This document shows, piece after piece, positions 20,715-32,169 of a stretch of DNA of 64,000 nt. Source of the stretch: Arion vulgaris (Eukaryota; Mollusca; Gastropoda; Stylommatophora; Arionidae); the NCBI GenBank assembly GCA_020796225.1, contig CM036765.1:5924805-5988804 (forward strand). The letters are read 5' to 3'. The notes below the pieces were generated by a model. The model did not search any database and was not told the DNA's origin. It worked only from the letters and a program-made list of their open reading frames with translations. Position 1 is the stretch's first letter; every line of letters starts with the position of its first letter. The translations under genes were made by a program, and so were the position numbers.

Positions 20715-21480
20715 CCCCGCTAGCGTAGCTATGACCACAGACACCCCTGCTAGCGTAACTATGACCACAGACACCCCGCTAGCGTAACTATGACCACAGA
20801 CACCCCGCTAGCGTAACTATGACCACAGACACCCCGCTAGCGTAACTATGACCACGCGACACCGCTAGCGTAACAGACCACAGACACCCCGCTCAAGCGT
20901 AACTTGACCACAGACACCCCGCTGCGTAACTATGACCCACTAAGAACACCCCCCTGAGCCGTAAACTTATGACGTAGAACACCGCTAGCGTAATTCCATG
21001 CTGACCCGCGAGACACCCACCTAAGGTAACTATGACCGCAGAACGCTCCGTGCGTAACTATGACCACAGACGTGCACGTAGAAGAAGTCCACAGACTACC
21101 TTCGGATTGCAAGACAACTTGTTAACCACAGACACCCACGCTGGCATAACTATGACCGCAGACGTGGGCGTAGAAGAAGTCCACAGACCACCTTTGGAAT
21201 GCAAGACAACTTGTTAACCACAGACACCCCTGCTGGCGTAACTACGACCACAGACGTGGGCGTAGAAGAAATCCACAGACCATCTTCGGATTGCAAGACA
21301 ACTTGTTATGTTATGTTATGTTATGTTACGCGATCGATGTCACGGCATATTGGGCATTCCCATTCGTCCTCTGTCCTCCGCTGTAGCAGCCATCCCAAAG
21401 TCAATTTGCTCATCGTACCCATGAGAACGCAAGACAACGTGTTAATCACTTAACGACAAACACCCCAGCTAGGGTAGCTA
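20715..21480. repeat. Compound 28-bp and about 90-bp array derived from the SINE-D head
   Basis: The first part repeats cgctagcgtaactatgacca plus cagacacc, becoming very irregular at 20860-21060. The second part repeats a longer unit with gtagaagaagtccacagacc and ttgcaagacaacttgttaac, the latter matching the SINE-D head. A short ttatg run lies at 21304-21327. Confidence 0.85.
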
Positions 21481-21890
21481 TGACGGAAGAAGCAGGCATA
21501 GACGAAGTAATAGAAGTCAATATCATATTTAATTTCCCCAAGTAACATTGTTTATTCCTCAAACGGCAACAAAAACTAACAGAGTTACAATCTACCACAG
21601 GAGAGATGGCGTCAGATCTGACATTTTTTCTTGGCCGTATATTTCTGACACCTCTTGCAAGTCTCTGATATACCGCTTAATTTATAGCATCATAAACAAA
21701 AGCAAACGATATTGGAGAAGGCTCGACTCCCAAAATCCTTTCTGTGGGGGCCACGATGCTGTTAAACTCAATGCTGGCCAACGTTTTTATATATTGAGGT
21801 AAATCTGACAGATGACTGTGGAGACGCGTGCCATGTTTCGATTGCAGTAATGATAATGGTGATAATAATAAAAATAAATATGTACGTTGT
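21481..21890. other. No feature recognised
   Basis: Unassigned sequence between the compound array and LINE-E. No motif supports a gene. Confidence 0.45.
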
Positions 21891-21896
21891 TTCCTG

Positions 21897-22945
21897 TTAT
21901 ACCGCTTTTAGGGAGTCGTAGAACACTGGAGAGCTAGTGGAATTCAATGGTCGGATGGTTAGTGCAGTCGCCTCGAATCTGTTCAGGCTAGGATATTTTT
22001 GTTGGTTATTGGTTACTAAGTTGACGTCATTGCACTCGGGACAGACCCATAGAGGCTCAGTCTCCCCAAACAGATATCGAATAGTATACATACTGATAGT
22101 TCCCGTGGCTCGTTGGTTAAACAGATTCCTCACTCAGCCCCTCAGTTCTACTGTACAACGGGTAACTCCAAATTGCTTAAATCGTTGGATCGATTCAACA
22201 TCTATTTTAGTGTCTTCATCCAACAGACAGTCGCGAAGAGACCGAAGAGCATCCCGATTATCCACCTTTAACTCCCCAGCAATCGATGCCGTTGATGCAA
22301 GCTTGTCCGCTCTCTAATTGCCACGTACATCCGCATGCCCAGGACAGTAGATCCCCTGTAGCCTCTGGAGGTTAGAAACTTCTATAGACGACATCCACTC
22401 ATACCAAAACCTGCCCTTTTGGATCTTGTGAAGCATTGACTGAGAGTCAGATACAACAACGTGTATCCCAGTAAATTGAGTCCCAGTGAGCCCATGGAGG
22501 GCAGCAGTGAAGGCTAAATTCTCCAAGTTCATAGTGAAAATAGTTGTCCTGTATGCTCCACTTCTCTCTGCAACTACCATACCATGCGCATTAGCCAAGA
22601 AACCTCAACCTGACTTCTCACCACGATGAACCGAACATCGATATATACAACAGAATCATCATCCCTTGCATTATCTTCTATCATCTGCTTAACTGCGAGA
22701 TCAGCACCAATCTCTACATTCTCTTCCAAGAGTAATGATAACGTTGCGATAGTTGGTTATGCTACTATCTGTTGGGATCCATTCTTCCACTTTTGGTAGG
22801 GTCGCAACCGTGGTCAACTGTTCTCTCAGCCTGGGCCATCCACGACATGCCACGTTTAGATGTTTTCTTTATGCCTCGACAGATAAACTCCTTGGCCTTC
22901 CCGGGGATTCGCGTTCTGATCCACTCGGCCAGACGATCAACAAAG
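21897..22945 (-). mobile_element. LINE-E, RNase H domain and zinc-knuckle C terminus (decayed)
   Basis: Minus-strand frame 22598-22314 gives MNLENLAFTAALHG, VVVSDSQSMLHKIQKG and IYCPGHADVRGN, typical of the RNase H domain found in jockey/I-type LINEs (SDSQ with catalytic Asp, GH-x-DV-GN). The next frame, 22133-21897, ends with LWVCPECNDVNL, a CPEC zinc knuckle. Frameshifts separate the pieces. The part above 22600 continues the same element. Confidence 0.78.
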
Positions 22946-22959
22946 ATGTATTAATGGTG

Positions 22960-23640
22960 ATACTGATAACAGTGATAAAACTTGAAAACCAAATCCTGAC
23001 TAAACGTTTCATAGACAAAATATTCTTTTTCTTTCATTTCTGGGATCCTGTTTTGCCTCATAGCGTCAGAATAAGAAGGGAAATTTTTAGAACGGGCTTT
23101 TATGTGTGTTTCATAAATAGTGTTTTCACCGCCTCCGTTATTTCTGAGGTCCACTTTTTGCCTGTATATCATTTTGCTTTGTATCCACTGTGTTTGAGAA
23201 GCATTTCCCTGTGAGGCGTACCACCGTCTGTTGGTAATCTGCTTATGTGGCAGTGCCATTTTAATTGTTGTTTCATGATGAAGTTCAGTACTGATGTTGT
23301 ACCCTTTTTCACAACGATGTCTTCGTTTCTCAGCCGTTTTCTTCTTGATACTCCCAGCATTCTGCTTAGAAACTTCATCTCTGTCGTGACTAGTTTTATT
23401 ATATCGTGTGATGTCAGTGTCCAGGTTTGGCACTGAGAACATAATGTTGGGAGAAAGATTGTTGTTTACAACGCTCGTTTAGTATTCATACTGACATGTT
23501 TGCATTTCAAAGTTGGTGTCATTAGTTCTATTATTTGATTTGCTTTATCATATCTATGTTAGATTTCGTTAGTAATTCTTCTATTTGCTAGGAAAACAAT
23601 GCTACCTAGATATGTAAAGTCTTTTACTTGTTTTAGTTGA
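22960..23640 (-). mobile_element. LINE-F fragment
   Basis: Minus-strand translation shows EMKFLSRMLGVSRRKRLRNE, GTTSVLNFIMKQQLKW and SRLPTDGG, the family C-terminal block. Other copies are at 37420-37870, 45340-45760 and 51575-52015. Confidence 0.75.
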
Positions 23641-23689
23641 TATTTGCCAGGTTTATTTGGTGGTTGTCGATACAAAATGTTGTACTTGT

Positions 23690-24160
23690 TCGATGTGCAG
23701 ACATGGACTGAATCACTACAAGCGTCAACAATTTGCAGAACTACACTTATCTTCGTTTTGGGACACATGGAAGTCATTGCCAATGAGAGAATACAGTCTG
23801 GCTGGCCATGCCACCATATCAAAGGGTCAGTCCATGGATAGAGCTGACATTCTGAACGTTTTCATAAAGTGTGGTCGTAACGAGGATTTTCAAGTAAACC
23901 AATCCACGTCAGATACTAGATTGCAAGAACTTGGATTAAAGATTGGAGTAGCCAGAAAAGAATAGCACAACAAGTATAGGAGTAGGCTCATCAATCAACA
24001 TCGAACGGGTACGGTTAGTCGATGGACACTGTTGGAGATATTGCGAAGATTAGAGCACCTATGGACATGTCCGGAGTGCGATGAAGATATTCCAAACTGA
24101 AACTGAAACCCATTAAGAGTTCTGCGATGAAAACGCTAGAACATAAATCAATCAATAATG
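23690..24160 (+). mobile_element. LINE-E 3' end
   Basis: Plus-strand frames give ICRTTLIFVLGHMEV (RNase H end), then NEDFQVNQSTSDTRLQELGL and HLWTCPECDEDIPN (zinc knuckle). The 3' end is aacataaatcaatcaataa, an ATCA-type tail like that of SINE-A. Confidence 0.8.
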
Positions 24161-24204
24161 TGCTGTTTCCGGATCTAGGGTTGGGTTTTATGGCTCTACA
24201 AGAG

Positions 24205-24410
24205 ATCGCCTGCCCAGCGTGTTCGTAGTGCGTTGGACGACGGGTGGCAAGCCCCTGTGAGTGCGGTTCAATTCCGCGGGCTAGCAGGAAAGTCACAGGT
24301 TCTCCAGATTTACGGTGTTCGTGGCACCGAACCGAAGGGTTACGATGTACATGGCACCGAGCCGACGAGTTGAAAGCTCAAGTGCTTCTGGATCAGAAAA
24401 AAATTGCTCT
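24205..24410 (+). mobile_element. SINE-E
   Basis: tRNA-like head with gtgttcgtagtgcgttggac (A-box region) and gcggttcaattccgcgg (B box), then ttctccagatttacggtgtt, atggcaccgagccga and tcaagtgcttctggatcaga with an A-rich end. Confidence 0.88.
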
Positions 24411-24502
24411 TGAAAAAAGTTCTTTCCTTCGACCTGACGTTAAAACTCTGCAAGGTTTTAACACCTCCATCTCCTGATGTTTCCTTCCCACTTGTATCTC
24501 AG

Positions 24503-24735
24503 TCTGGGTGGCATCTATGGCGAAGTGGTTAAGATGTTTACTTGTCGTTTTCAAGATTGTGGGTTTGAATTCGGACCGAACCACATTTGCAATATTTTCA
24601 TCAGATTCCTATGATTGTTGCTGGTGCTACGGAATTCGTGCTTTGTGCAACAATCTCGTCAGTTGCCATACCATTTCTGCCTATAGGGACGGAGCCATAT
24701 AAGGAAACAAAGTGCAATGAAGTTATTCCTACTGA
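24503..24735 (+). mobile_element. SINE-D, complete
   Basis: Best copy for the head: tatggcgaagtggttaagat (A box, tRNA-Ser/Leu-like) and gggtttgaattcgg (B box). The body is gctggtgctacggaattcgt, cataccatttctgcctat, ending aagtgcaatgaagttattcc. Confidence 0.88.
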
Positions 24736-24837
24736 CTTATACCCTTTTTAAAACTATCTCAGTCTTTCATTTGCTCTCATATCTTCTACTTTCCTTAACA
24801 ATATATTTCTCAACAGTGTGATACTATCTCATCATTA

Positions 24838-25410
24838 TCATCCAGGTGCGTATCCTTTATAGGACGTTGATCTCTTTGCAGCACATCTGAAATTCACTCT
24901 GTCTCTTGCCAGTTCACCCACTTCGTCGATGGTCATGTTCATGGTTTCTTTAATATCTTGTAGCCATCTTCTTCTTGGTCTGCCTCTGCGTCCTGGGACT
25001 CTGCCCTCTAATATTGTTCTTTCCAGGCCATGATGTGACCAAAGTATGTAATTTTTCTGTATAGTATGTTGTTTATCAGCCAATTCTCTTTAACATTTAG
25101 TTCTTTCTGGACATCAGTGTTCTTTATTTTTTCTGTCCATGGTATTCGTAGGATCTTTCTGTAGCATTTAGTTTCGAAGGACTGGATTTTCGTTCTTAAT
25201 TTCGATAATATCTCACTTGTCTATATTATATGTCATTGAGAGTTCTCTTTTGTTCATTCCTAGCTGTTGAAATACTTGTTTGTTAGTTTACTTCTCTTTC
25301 CTTGACACTTGTCCTATTCTTCTGATTATCCACATTTCAAAAGCTTGAATTCTTCTCTTTATCTGTATGTTCATTGTCCACGTCCATGTGTTGCCGTGTC
25401 CAGCCAAGAA
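24838..25410 (-). mobile_element. LINE-I C-terminal fragment
   Basis: Minus-strand translation includes RIQAFEMWIIRRIG, HGLERTILEGRVPGRRGRPR and RRWLQDIKETMNMTIDEVGE, then LARDRVNFR. GRPRRRW with ARDR is the usual LINE C terminus. A related plus-strand copy is at 61125. Confidence 0.7.
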
Positions 25411-25510
25411 TAGTACCACTGCGACGTACAACATGAGCATGAAGAATTTAATGGCCTCATTGCTAGTGTAGTCGTCGTGAAACAGTTCAGGTTAAGATTT
25501 TTGTTTTATG
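25410..25510 (-). mobile_element. SINE-H 3' fragment
   Basis: It shares catgaagaatttaatggcct, gtcgtgaaacagttcagg and ttaagatttttg with the copies at 3480 and 54945. A SINE-B scrap (agaatagtaccactgcgac) precedes it. Confidence 0.5.
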
Positions 25511-25535
25511 TTTGGAGTGGAAATGTGAACAATGA

Positions 25536-25740
25536 ACTTCTTCTTCTTCAAACGTTCAATATCGACCACTTTTAAACCCCCTATGTGATCTGTTTGTGAT
25601 CCGAGTCGAAGAGCGATTGTACGCTGTGTCAGTTATGCGCTTACAAGTAGGCCAGCACATTCGATTTCTGTGACGCTTTTTATTTAATAGGTAGCTTCCT
25701 AGACCCCTACCTCTGTCACCTCTTACGACATGCCTGTCCA
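25536..25740 (-). mobile_element. SINE-B, 5'-truncated
   Basis: Minus-strand copy with gtgacagaggtaggggtct, tacttgtaagcgcataact and a GAA-rich tail at 25540-25550. The 5' part beyond catgtcgtaagagg is absent. Confidence 0.82.
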
Positions 25741-25764
25741 CTGTCCTACATCACCATAAAAATC

Positions 25765-26340
25765 GATATTACAGACAGTAAAGACAGCTTGTTAAGTAGA
25801 AACAATCAAGATATGCAAAGAAAAACAGACAACTTGTCATCTATAGCATCAAAAGTTGGACTGCAGATAAGCTATGAAAAACAAATATAATGAAGACACC
25901 TATGGCAAGTAATGCAGATATCACACTGGAATCTAAAATGATAAAAATAACAGAGCAGTTCACCTAAGGTACAATTTTGATTGCAGGAAATGTTAAAAGA
26001 AATTACGATCAATTGCAAGCAACATCAGCTTTAAAACTCCTAAATAAATTATGGAACTGAAGTTATATAGTATTAAACTAAATTCGAATTTAATCAAATG
26101 TTGTATCAATCTAACTATTCAGAGGTTGAAAATGTTAAGATATAGAAAAAGTTGAATCTTTGAAAATGATGTCTGCGAAAAATAATGAATATAAAATGGA
26201 ACAAACAGAGAAGTGAAAAATCAGAGACATGTCTGGTCAACCGCTAGTGACAAGCTGAAAGAAGAGAAAAAGATATTTTGGCTAACCTTGAGGAAGTGAT
26301 CACGATTATCCACGCATTGAGGGAATGCAAGGTTCAAGGA
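25765..26340 (+). mobile_element. LINE-C, plus-strand copy, decayed
   Basis: The plus strand has catctatagcatcaaaagtt, ggaactgaagttatatag, gacatgtctggtcaaccgct and agtgacaagctgaaagaaga, matching the reverse complement of the other LINE-C copies. Reading frames are broken by many stops. Confidence 0.65.
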
Positions 26341-26885
26341 GAGTCGACCTAGGGCCAGAAACAACTTTGCTGAAGGAGGGAAATATCGGTCTCATTTCCC
26401 ATGGAGGATTGGCGGTTGCCAGATAATGGTATGGAGAATGGACGGGCTATGACGTATAACGGTACGAGAGGAATTATTATTATTAAAGACAACTTACAAC
26501 AATAAAGAATGTGTGTAGTAGTCGACAAGTGCGACTTCGGTGGTCAAGTCGATAGAACGCTTCGCCATGCCATCCTAGTTTCAGTGTTCAAGCACAACGT
26601 GGACCAACAAAATTCTCGGTGTCCACACGGTGCAGTTAGACTGCAAGAAACCCTGATCCTTTACTTGTGGGACAAAAATACATGACCTCTGTATTCAGAG
26701 TTACGTTCGCCTGAATGACACGAGACACTAGTTATAAATGAAAACAAGCCTTCAGACAAAAATCTGTTAGAAACGCGATGATTATGCGTCATTATTGTAC
26801 CTGAACTCATAGCGGAGGAGGGGATTGGGGGGATCGGCTTATAAAGAAAAAAACCACAAGACATAATGCACACACGGATACACAT
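26341..26885. other. Mostly unassigned; possible tRNA-like head at 26530-26625
   Basis: gcgacttcggtggtcaagtc and gtgttcaagcac are spaced like A and B boxes, which suggests a lone SINE head on the plus strand. The rest has no recognised feature. Confidence 0.35.
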
Positions 26886-26888
26886 TTA

Positions 26889-27075
26889 CAAATGTACAGG
26901 AACCCGCAAGGAAAATGGAAAAGGGGTCGTCCTAAACAGACCTGGAGACGGAGTCTCACTGAGTAACTAAAGGGTGCTGTACTATCCTGGGAGACCATAA
27001 AGTAAACACTCAAAGACCGGGAAATGTTGCTAACAATTGTTGATGCACTATGCTCCTCGAGGAGCGGAGAGGAAC
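26889..27075 (+). mobile_element. LINE-G-like (RTE-type) 3' end
   Basis: Translation reads MYRNPQGKWKRGRPKQTWRR, then SWETIK and DREMLLTIVDALCSSRSGEE. The PQGK-KRGRPKQTWRRS block and DALCS-R ending are hallmarks of RTE-type C termini. Confidence 0.75.
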
Positions 27076-27084
27076 AAGTCAGTC

Positions 27085-27190
27085 AAGTCATAATACACAT
27101 AAACACACATGCACATACACAGTCAACACATACATAAACACACATGCACATACACAGTCAAGTCATACATACACACACATGCAAACACAT
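27085..27190. repeat. CA-rich tandem repeat of about 38 bp, 2-3 units
   Basis: acacacatgcacatacacag and tcaacacatacata recur directly after the LINE stop region, as a LINE 3' tail might. Confidence 0.75.
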
Positions 27191-28025
27191 ACTTTAGTAA
27201 GTAGATGCGATTGTTAGTTTGTTGATACAATCTCAATCCTATCTGGATAAGTTAGCCTGAGGTTACCGCCCACCCAACAACACTTAAGAAACATGAGAGC
27301 TGGTATAAGGTTGTTCTAGAAAACAGTGAAGCTAACAAACGTGACGTTTCCTGTTTTAATAGAAGTCACTAATAGTCTGCCTAAAAATTCAGAAATATTT
27401 TGCGAATCAATGTATAAAAGAAAACAAAAGTATAGAGCCATGTTTCATACCATGAGGTATACTGGGTATTAGAGGTGTTAGGCCGTCGTTTTTTGTTGAC
27501 CGTCGGAACCTGGGTTCTGATGTGATCAGTTTCAGTTTGAAATTTCTTCATTGCACTCCGGACATGTCGATAGGAGTGTTTTATGGCATTGGGCCCTATG
27601 GATATTGTATGGCTGTTGTTGAACAACTTAGTTTATTATCTGTTGTCAGTATGGCTGTACTGAGTTGAAGTTGTGGGATCGATTGCTAATATCGTACCAT
27701 GATAGAACAATACGAGACGATCTAGACGTAAATAATACAAACTAACTTTGATAGTTCTGATGTTTATTCATCATTACACATATTGATCTCAACTCATTCT
27801 GTGTTCTATTATTCTAGCCTGACTGTCTATACGTCCGTCGTGATTCAGTCTTGTTTATCTCACTCTTTACCGTCACTCATCTCCTAGCAATCTTGTTGTC
27901 AACCTCCGTTTTACTAGTCCTAACTATTCTACAGCGCTGCGCAGTCTTTGGTATGCATTACCTCTTATGTACTGTACTATCTCACTATATTTCATCGCTG
28001 CCATCGTCATCTGGTTCGCCAGCTA
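27191..28025. other. Mostly unassigned; LINE-E-like scrap at 27520-27620
   Basis: gaaatttcttcattgcactc then cggacatgtcgatagg matches the reverse complement of the LINE-E 3' end. The rest has no supported feature. Confidence 0.4.
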
Positions 28026-28029
28026 ATCT

Positions 28030-28634
28030 TCCAGTGCTGACTGTATCCTTCTACAGGTGCTTCGATCTCCTTAGCAATATCTCCAACAGGGTCCAGCGAC
28101 TAACCATACCAGCTCGATGTTGACTGAACAGGTTACTCATAAACCTGTTATGTTGTTCTTTTCTGGCCACTCCAATCTTCAATCCAAGCTCTTGCAATCT
28201 AACAGCTGACGTGGGTTGGTCTAGATAAAAGTCCTCATTGTGGCCACACTCTATGAGGGCGTTCAAAATCTCTTTTCGGTGGCTGCTCCTCCCCTTCCTG
28301 ATATGGTGGCATAGCCAGCCAACCTGTCTGCTCTCTCATTGTCAACGACACCCATGTGCCTCGGAATAAAATCGAATGTGATTCTCCGAATTGTTGACGA
28401 TTGTAGCGATTCAGACCATTCCTTGCACACCAAACCAACCTCCATCTTTCGTATCATACTCAATGAATCACTCAGAATGCACGCGTGAGTATAGTTTTGT
28501 GAATCCAGCCAGGGTAGTGCATTAGTCACTGTCAGTACCTCCATTGTCATGCTGCATGTTGTCATACTAAATGCACCACTAGTTTCCTTGATCTTTCTGC
28601 CGTATGAGTTTGCAGATAAGGCCAAAACAACCAT
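28030..28634 (-). mobile_element. LINE-E, RNase H and C-terminal region
   Basis: Minus-strand frame from 28634 gives SMTMEVLTVTNALPWLDSQN, ACILSDSLSMIRKMEVG and IPRHMGVVDNERADRLAGYA, an RNase H domain with SDS and NERADRLA motifs. The following frame has NEDFYLDQPTSAVRLQELGL as in the copy at 23.9 kb. A frameshift lies near 28265. Confidence 0.8.
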
Positions 28635-28789
28635 TATTAATTAGTAGCATTTTCCATTTAAAAACCTGGCTTAAATGGCTACGAAAAAAATAATTATCTC
28701 TGATCAGTATTGTTTTATTGAATAAACAGTCATGTCCATGTTTTTATTGTATTATGGTAGAGTACTTATTATAGTTAGACAAAAGCAAA

Positions 28790-29500
28790 CTAGAGAAACA
28801 TTCTATAATAATTCCTCTCATACGTTACATAGCACCTGCAGGCAATTTCTCCATACCTCTCTATCATGGGCAACTCGCTCAATCTCCTCCATGGAACTGA
28901 CACAGATATTTCTTGCCTCTCTCAGTTCGTTTCAGAGTCTCCCTAGGTTATCCTCTCTTACTTGAACACTTTGCATCCCCCTTCAATGCCTGCTTTGATA
29001 TTCGTTGATCATTTCTTCTCAAGGTGTGTCCAACATATCTCCATCTTCTCTTTCTTATAACAGTTGTCACTAGTGGTTGAACAGACATTTCTCTGATTTC
29101 ATCACCTCTTCTGAATTCGATCAATTTTATGTTCATTTTCCAATCTATTTTCAAATGCATTCAACTTCTTTTCTAAATCTTTAGCCATTTTCCAACTCTC
29201 GCTAGCATATGTTAGGATTGATACAACATTTGAATTGAAAATTCGTAATTTAGTTTTAATACTATATAACTTGCAGTTCCATATTTTATTTAGACTTTTA
29301 AAAGTTGATGTTGCTTTGTCAATTCGTATCATAATTTTTTTTTTAAACATTTCCTGTGCGATCAAAATTGCTACCTAAATAGGTGAACTGCTTTGTTATT
29401 TTTATCATTTTAGATTCCAGGGTGAAATCTGCATTACTTGTCATAGGTGTCTTCATTATTTTTGTTTTTTCATACATTGCTTCATTAAAACAAAAAGTTC
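28790..29500 (-). mobile_element. LINE-C, unexpanded reference copy
   Basis: On the minus strand translation gives TKLRIFNSNVVSILTYASES, then RKRRWRYVGHTLRRNDQRIS and KQALKGDAKCSSKRG. Both sites that are arrays elsewhere occur singly here: gatattcgttgatc at about 29000 and the 76-bp segment at 29005-29090. Confidence 0.82.
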
Positions 29501-29756
29501 ATTATATTTTCTGAATGTCCACTAAACACCAGAACGTCCTTAACTTGCTGCGAAAATGCTGTGTCAAATGTAACGCAGGCTCCACCTTTCGGATCATACG
29601 TAATCCAGTGGATTAATGACTTTATATTATTACTTTATCTTTTAACGATAAATTAATATAATCAATCTTATCATTTCGCTTAGCTGGTGCCATTTTGGAA
29701 GTGCATTAAGATTTGTCTATCACAAATTGACCATTCCCTCCATTATCAGTGGAAGA

Positions 29757-29910
29757 CGGCCCAGAAAACACAACACAGAAAACACAACACAGAAAACATA
29801 CACAGAAAACACAACACAGAAAACACAACACAGAAAAGACAACATAGAAAAGACAACACAGAAAACACAACACAGGAAAGACAACACAGGAAAGACAACA
29901 TAGAAAACAC
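29757..29910. repeat. 14-bp array, about 11 units
   Basis: Units of cacaacacagaaaa with variants (gacaacatagaaaa, gacaacacaggaaa). It gives short open frames on both strands that are artefacts of the repeat. Confidence 0.95.
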
Positions 29911-29914
29911 AACA

Positions 29915-30222
29915 CATTTTCTTTACAAAATCAACAAAAATTATCTCTGTAAAAACTTCATATCAGGCATGTGAAAAATCCCTGGGCTTCAAATGTTTCC
30001 CTAATTACTATAAAATAAATATCAGAATATTTCAATGACTGGCCGTTTCAACATCTGGTTTGCTTCTGTGAATTGTGAGTGTACATATTTTTGTATAGGT
30101 GTTATCCAACTTAGATAAGCAGATTTCATGGAAGATGCCATTTCTTCCTTCCGTACTTGATGATGTGTGAGGTTACTGTTTTCTTCTCTCATGCTATATT
30201 GATAGTGCTCTAAGATTAGTTA
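29915..30222. other. No feature recognised
   Basis: Short unassigned stretch between two arrays. Confidence 0.45.
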
Positions 30223-30224
30223 CT

Positions 30225-31150
30225 ACTACCCACAGAAATACCAACCTAACTAGCTACCTACATAACTAGCTATCTATCTACCAAATATAAATATCAACCA
30301 GCCTAACTAGCTACCTATATAACTAGCTATCTATCTACCAAATATAAATATCAACCAGCCTAACTAGCTAACTACGTAACTAGTTATCTATCTACCCATA
30401 TAAATATATACCAACCTAACTAGCTATCTATTTACCCACATACCTACCAACCAACCTACCTATGTCTCTACCCATGTACCTACCAAATAACCTAACTATC
30501 TACCTAGCCACATACCTACCTATCTATCTGCCCACATACCTACCAAATAACCTACCTAGTTATCTACATACCCACATACCTAACAACTAACCTAATTAGC
30601 TATCTACCAACCAACCTATCTACCTAGCCACGCACCTACCATGGACCAACCAACCTAACTATCTACCTACCTACTCACATACCTATCAACCAGCCTATCT
30701 CATTAGCTATCTATCTACCAACATACCAACCAACCTAACTACCTACTTACATACCTACCAACCAGCCTATCTCATTAGCTATCTATCTACCAACATACCA
30801 ACCAACCTAACTACCTACTTACATACCTACCAACCAGCCTATCTCATTAGCTATCTATCTACCAACATACCAACCAACCTAACTACCTACTTACATACCT
30901 ACCAACCAGCCTATCTCATTAGCTATCTATCTACCAACATACCAACCAACCTAACTACCTACTTACATACCTACTAACCAGCTTACCTAACTAACTATCT
31001 ACCTACGCACATACCTATCAACCAGATTACCTAATGGCCCTACAGACGAGCGTTGTTGGGTCTACCTATCCACATACCCATCAATCAAACAACCAAACTA
31101 GCTACCTACCTACCTACCTACCAACCAACCAACCTAACTAGCTATCAATA
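30225..31150. repeat. Degenerate tetranucleotide (CTAC/CTAA) block with a 72-bp higher-order repeat
   Basis: Most of the block is imperfect ctacctaccaac-type sequence. From 30690 to 30985 a 72-bp unit containing cctatctcattagctatcta and ccaaccaacctaactacc repeats about four times with near identity, showing a recent higher-order amplification within older simple sequence. Confidence 0.92.
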
Positions 31151-31535
31151 TCTCGGCTAGAGTAACAATTGTTACATTGACAAATCTTGACAAGAGTCAG
31201 GTTTGGATTCTTTAGAACAAACCTAACAAACTTCATGACAACAGTAACAAAATAAAACCTGCTCTAAAAGAGTCTAAAGCAAAAGTGATTTCCACATAAC
31301 CATTTTCTGAAACCAGGAAAATATCAATCAATCAATCATACATGCAATCATACAGAACGCTCTAATAAGTTATGTCCCTTGCCTTGATGGTAGACCCTAC
31401 CAGATTATTGCCAGTCCACTTTCTGATCTTCTCATCACTATTGTATCTCTGTCTTCCCTTGCTATCTTGCTTTCCTTTCAAGATTATTTTAATCAGAGTG
31501 CCAAGTCTTTTAATTATAAATATATGTAATCCTTT
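31151..31535. other. No feature recognised
   Basis: Unassigned sequence. A short caatcaatcaatca run at 31325-31338 may be the tail of a lost retroelement. Confidence 0.4.
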
Positions 31536-31539
31536 CGTA

Positions 31540-32130
31540 CCATTATAAGTAACATAGGGCCTGCAAGTAATTTCTCCTTACCCCTCTGTCCTTGGCAACT
31601 ATCTCAATCTCTTCCATGGAATTTAGTCCAATATTTTTGGCTTTTCTCAGCAAAGTTGGTTTGAGGGTTTCCCTTAGGTGTCCTCTTTCTTGAATCCTTT
31701 GCCTTCCATTTCAATGCCTGCTTTGGTATTCTTTGATCATTTCTTCTCAAGAGATGCCCAGCATATCTCCATATCTTCCTCTTATAACAGTTGTTACTAG
31801 TGGTTGACCAGACATTACTTTTCATAGTATGTCCAACATATTTCCATCTCTCCCTCTTATTACAATTGTTACTAGTAGTTGAGCAGACATTTCTCTGATT
31901 TGATCCTGGCTGAATTTATCTCAGTTTATGTTCATAATTTTTGGCAGACATCTATTTTCAAATGCATTCAACTTTCTATATCTTTTGTCAATTTCTTTCC
32001 AATTACTTGGTCTCTTAATTGAGAGTGACAAAAGTTTTCTCGACGTTGTATGCACTCGATCTATTCTTCTGAATATCCACATTTCACAAACTTCAGTTCT
32101 CTCAATCTGTTTTTTCATACTTACTTACTG
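31540..32130 (-). mobile_element. LINE-C with a two-copy internal duplication
   Basis: Minus-strand translation includes KRKIWRYAGHLLRRNDQRIP, KQALKWKAKDSRKRTPKGNP and TEVCEMWIFRRIDRVHTTSR. The 76-bp segment (catatctcca, ataacagttgttactag, tgaccagacatt) occurs twice at 31740-31895, once decayed. Confidence 0.8.
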
Positions 32131-32169
32131 ATTCCACTTCGATCCTCATGAAGCATAATGGCATTTTCT

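Noticed and set aside
22753..23214. 153-codon plus-strand frame at 22.8-23.2 kb
   Set aside because: It runs antisense across the LINE-E/LINE-F boundary, where the minus strand gives clear LINE motifs.
24503..24600. Genuine tRNA-Ser or tRNA-Leu gene
   Set aside because: A and B boxes are present, but the acceptor stem does not close, and the sequence continues into the SINE-D body found at many other places.
30225..31150. Telomeric or centromeric satellite
   Set aside because: No TTAGGG-type repeat occurs and the block is short and irregular. It is ordinary simple-sequence DNA with one local amplification.
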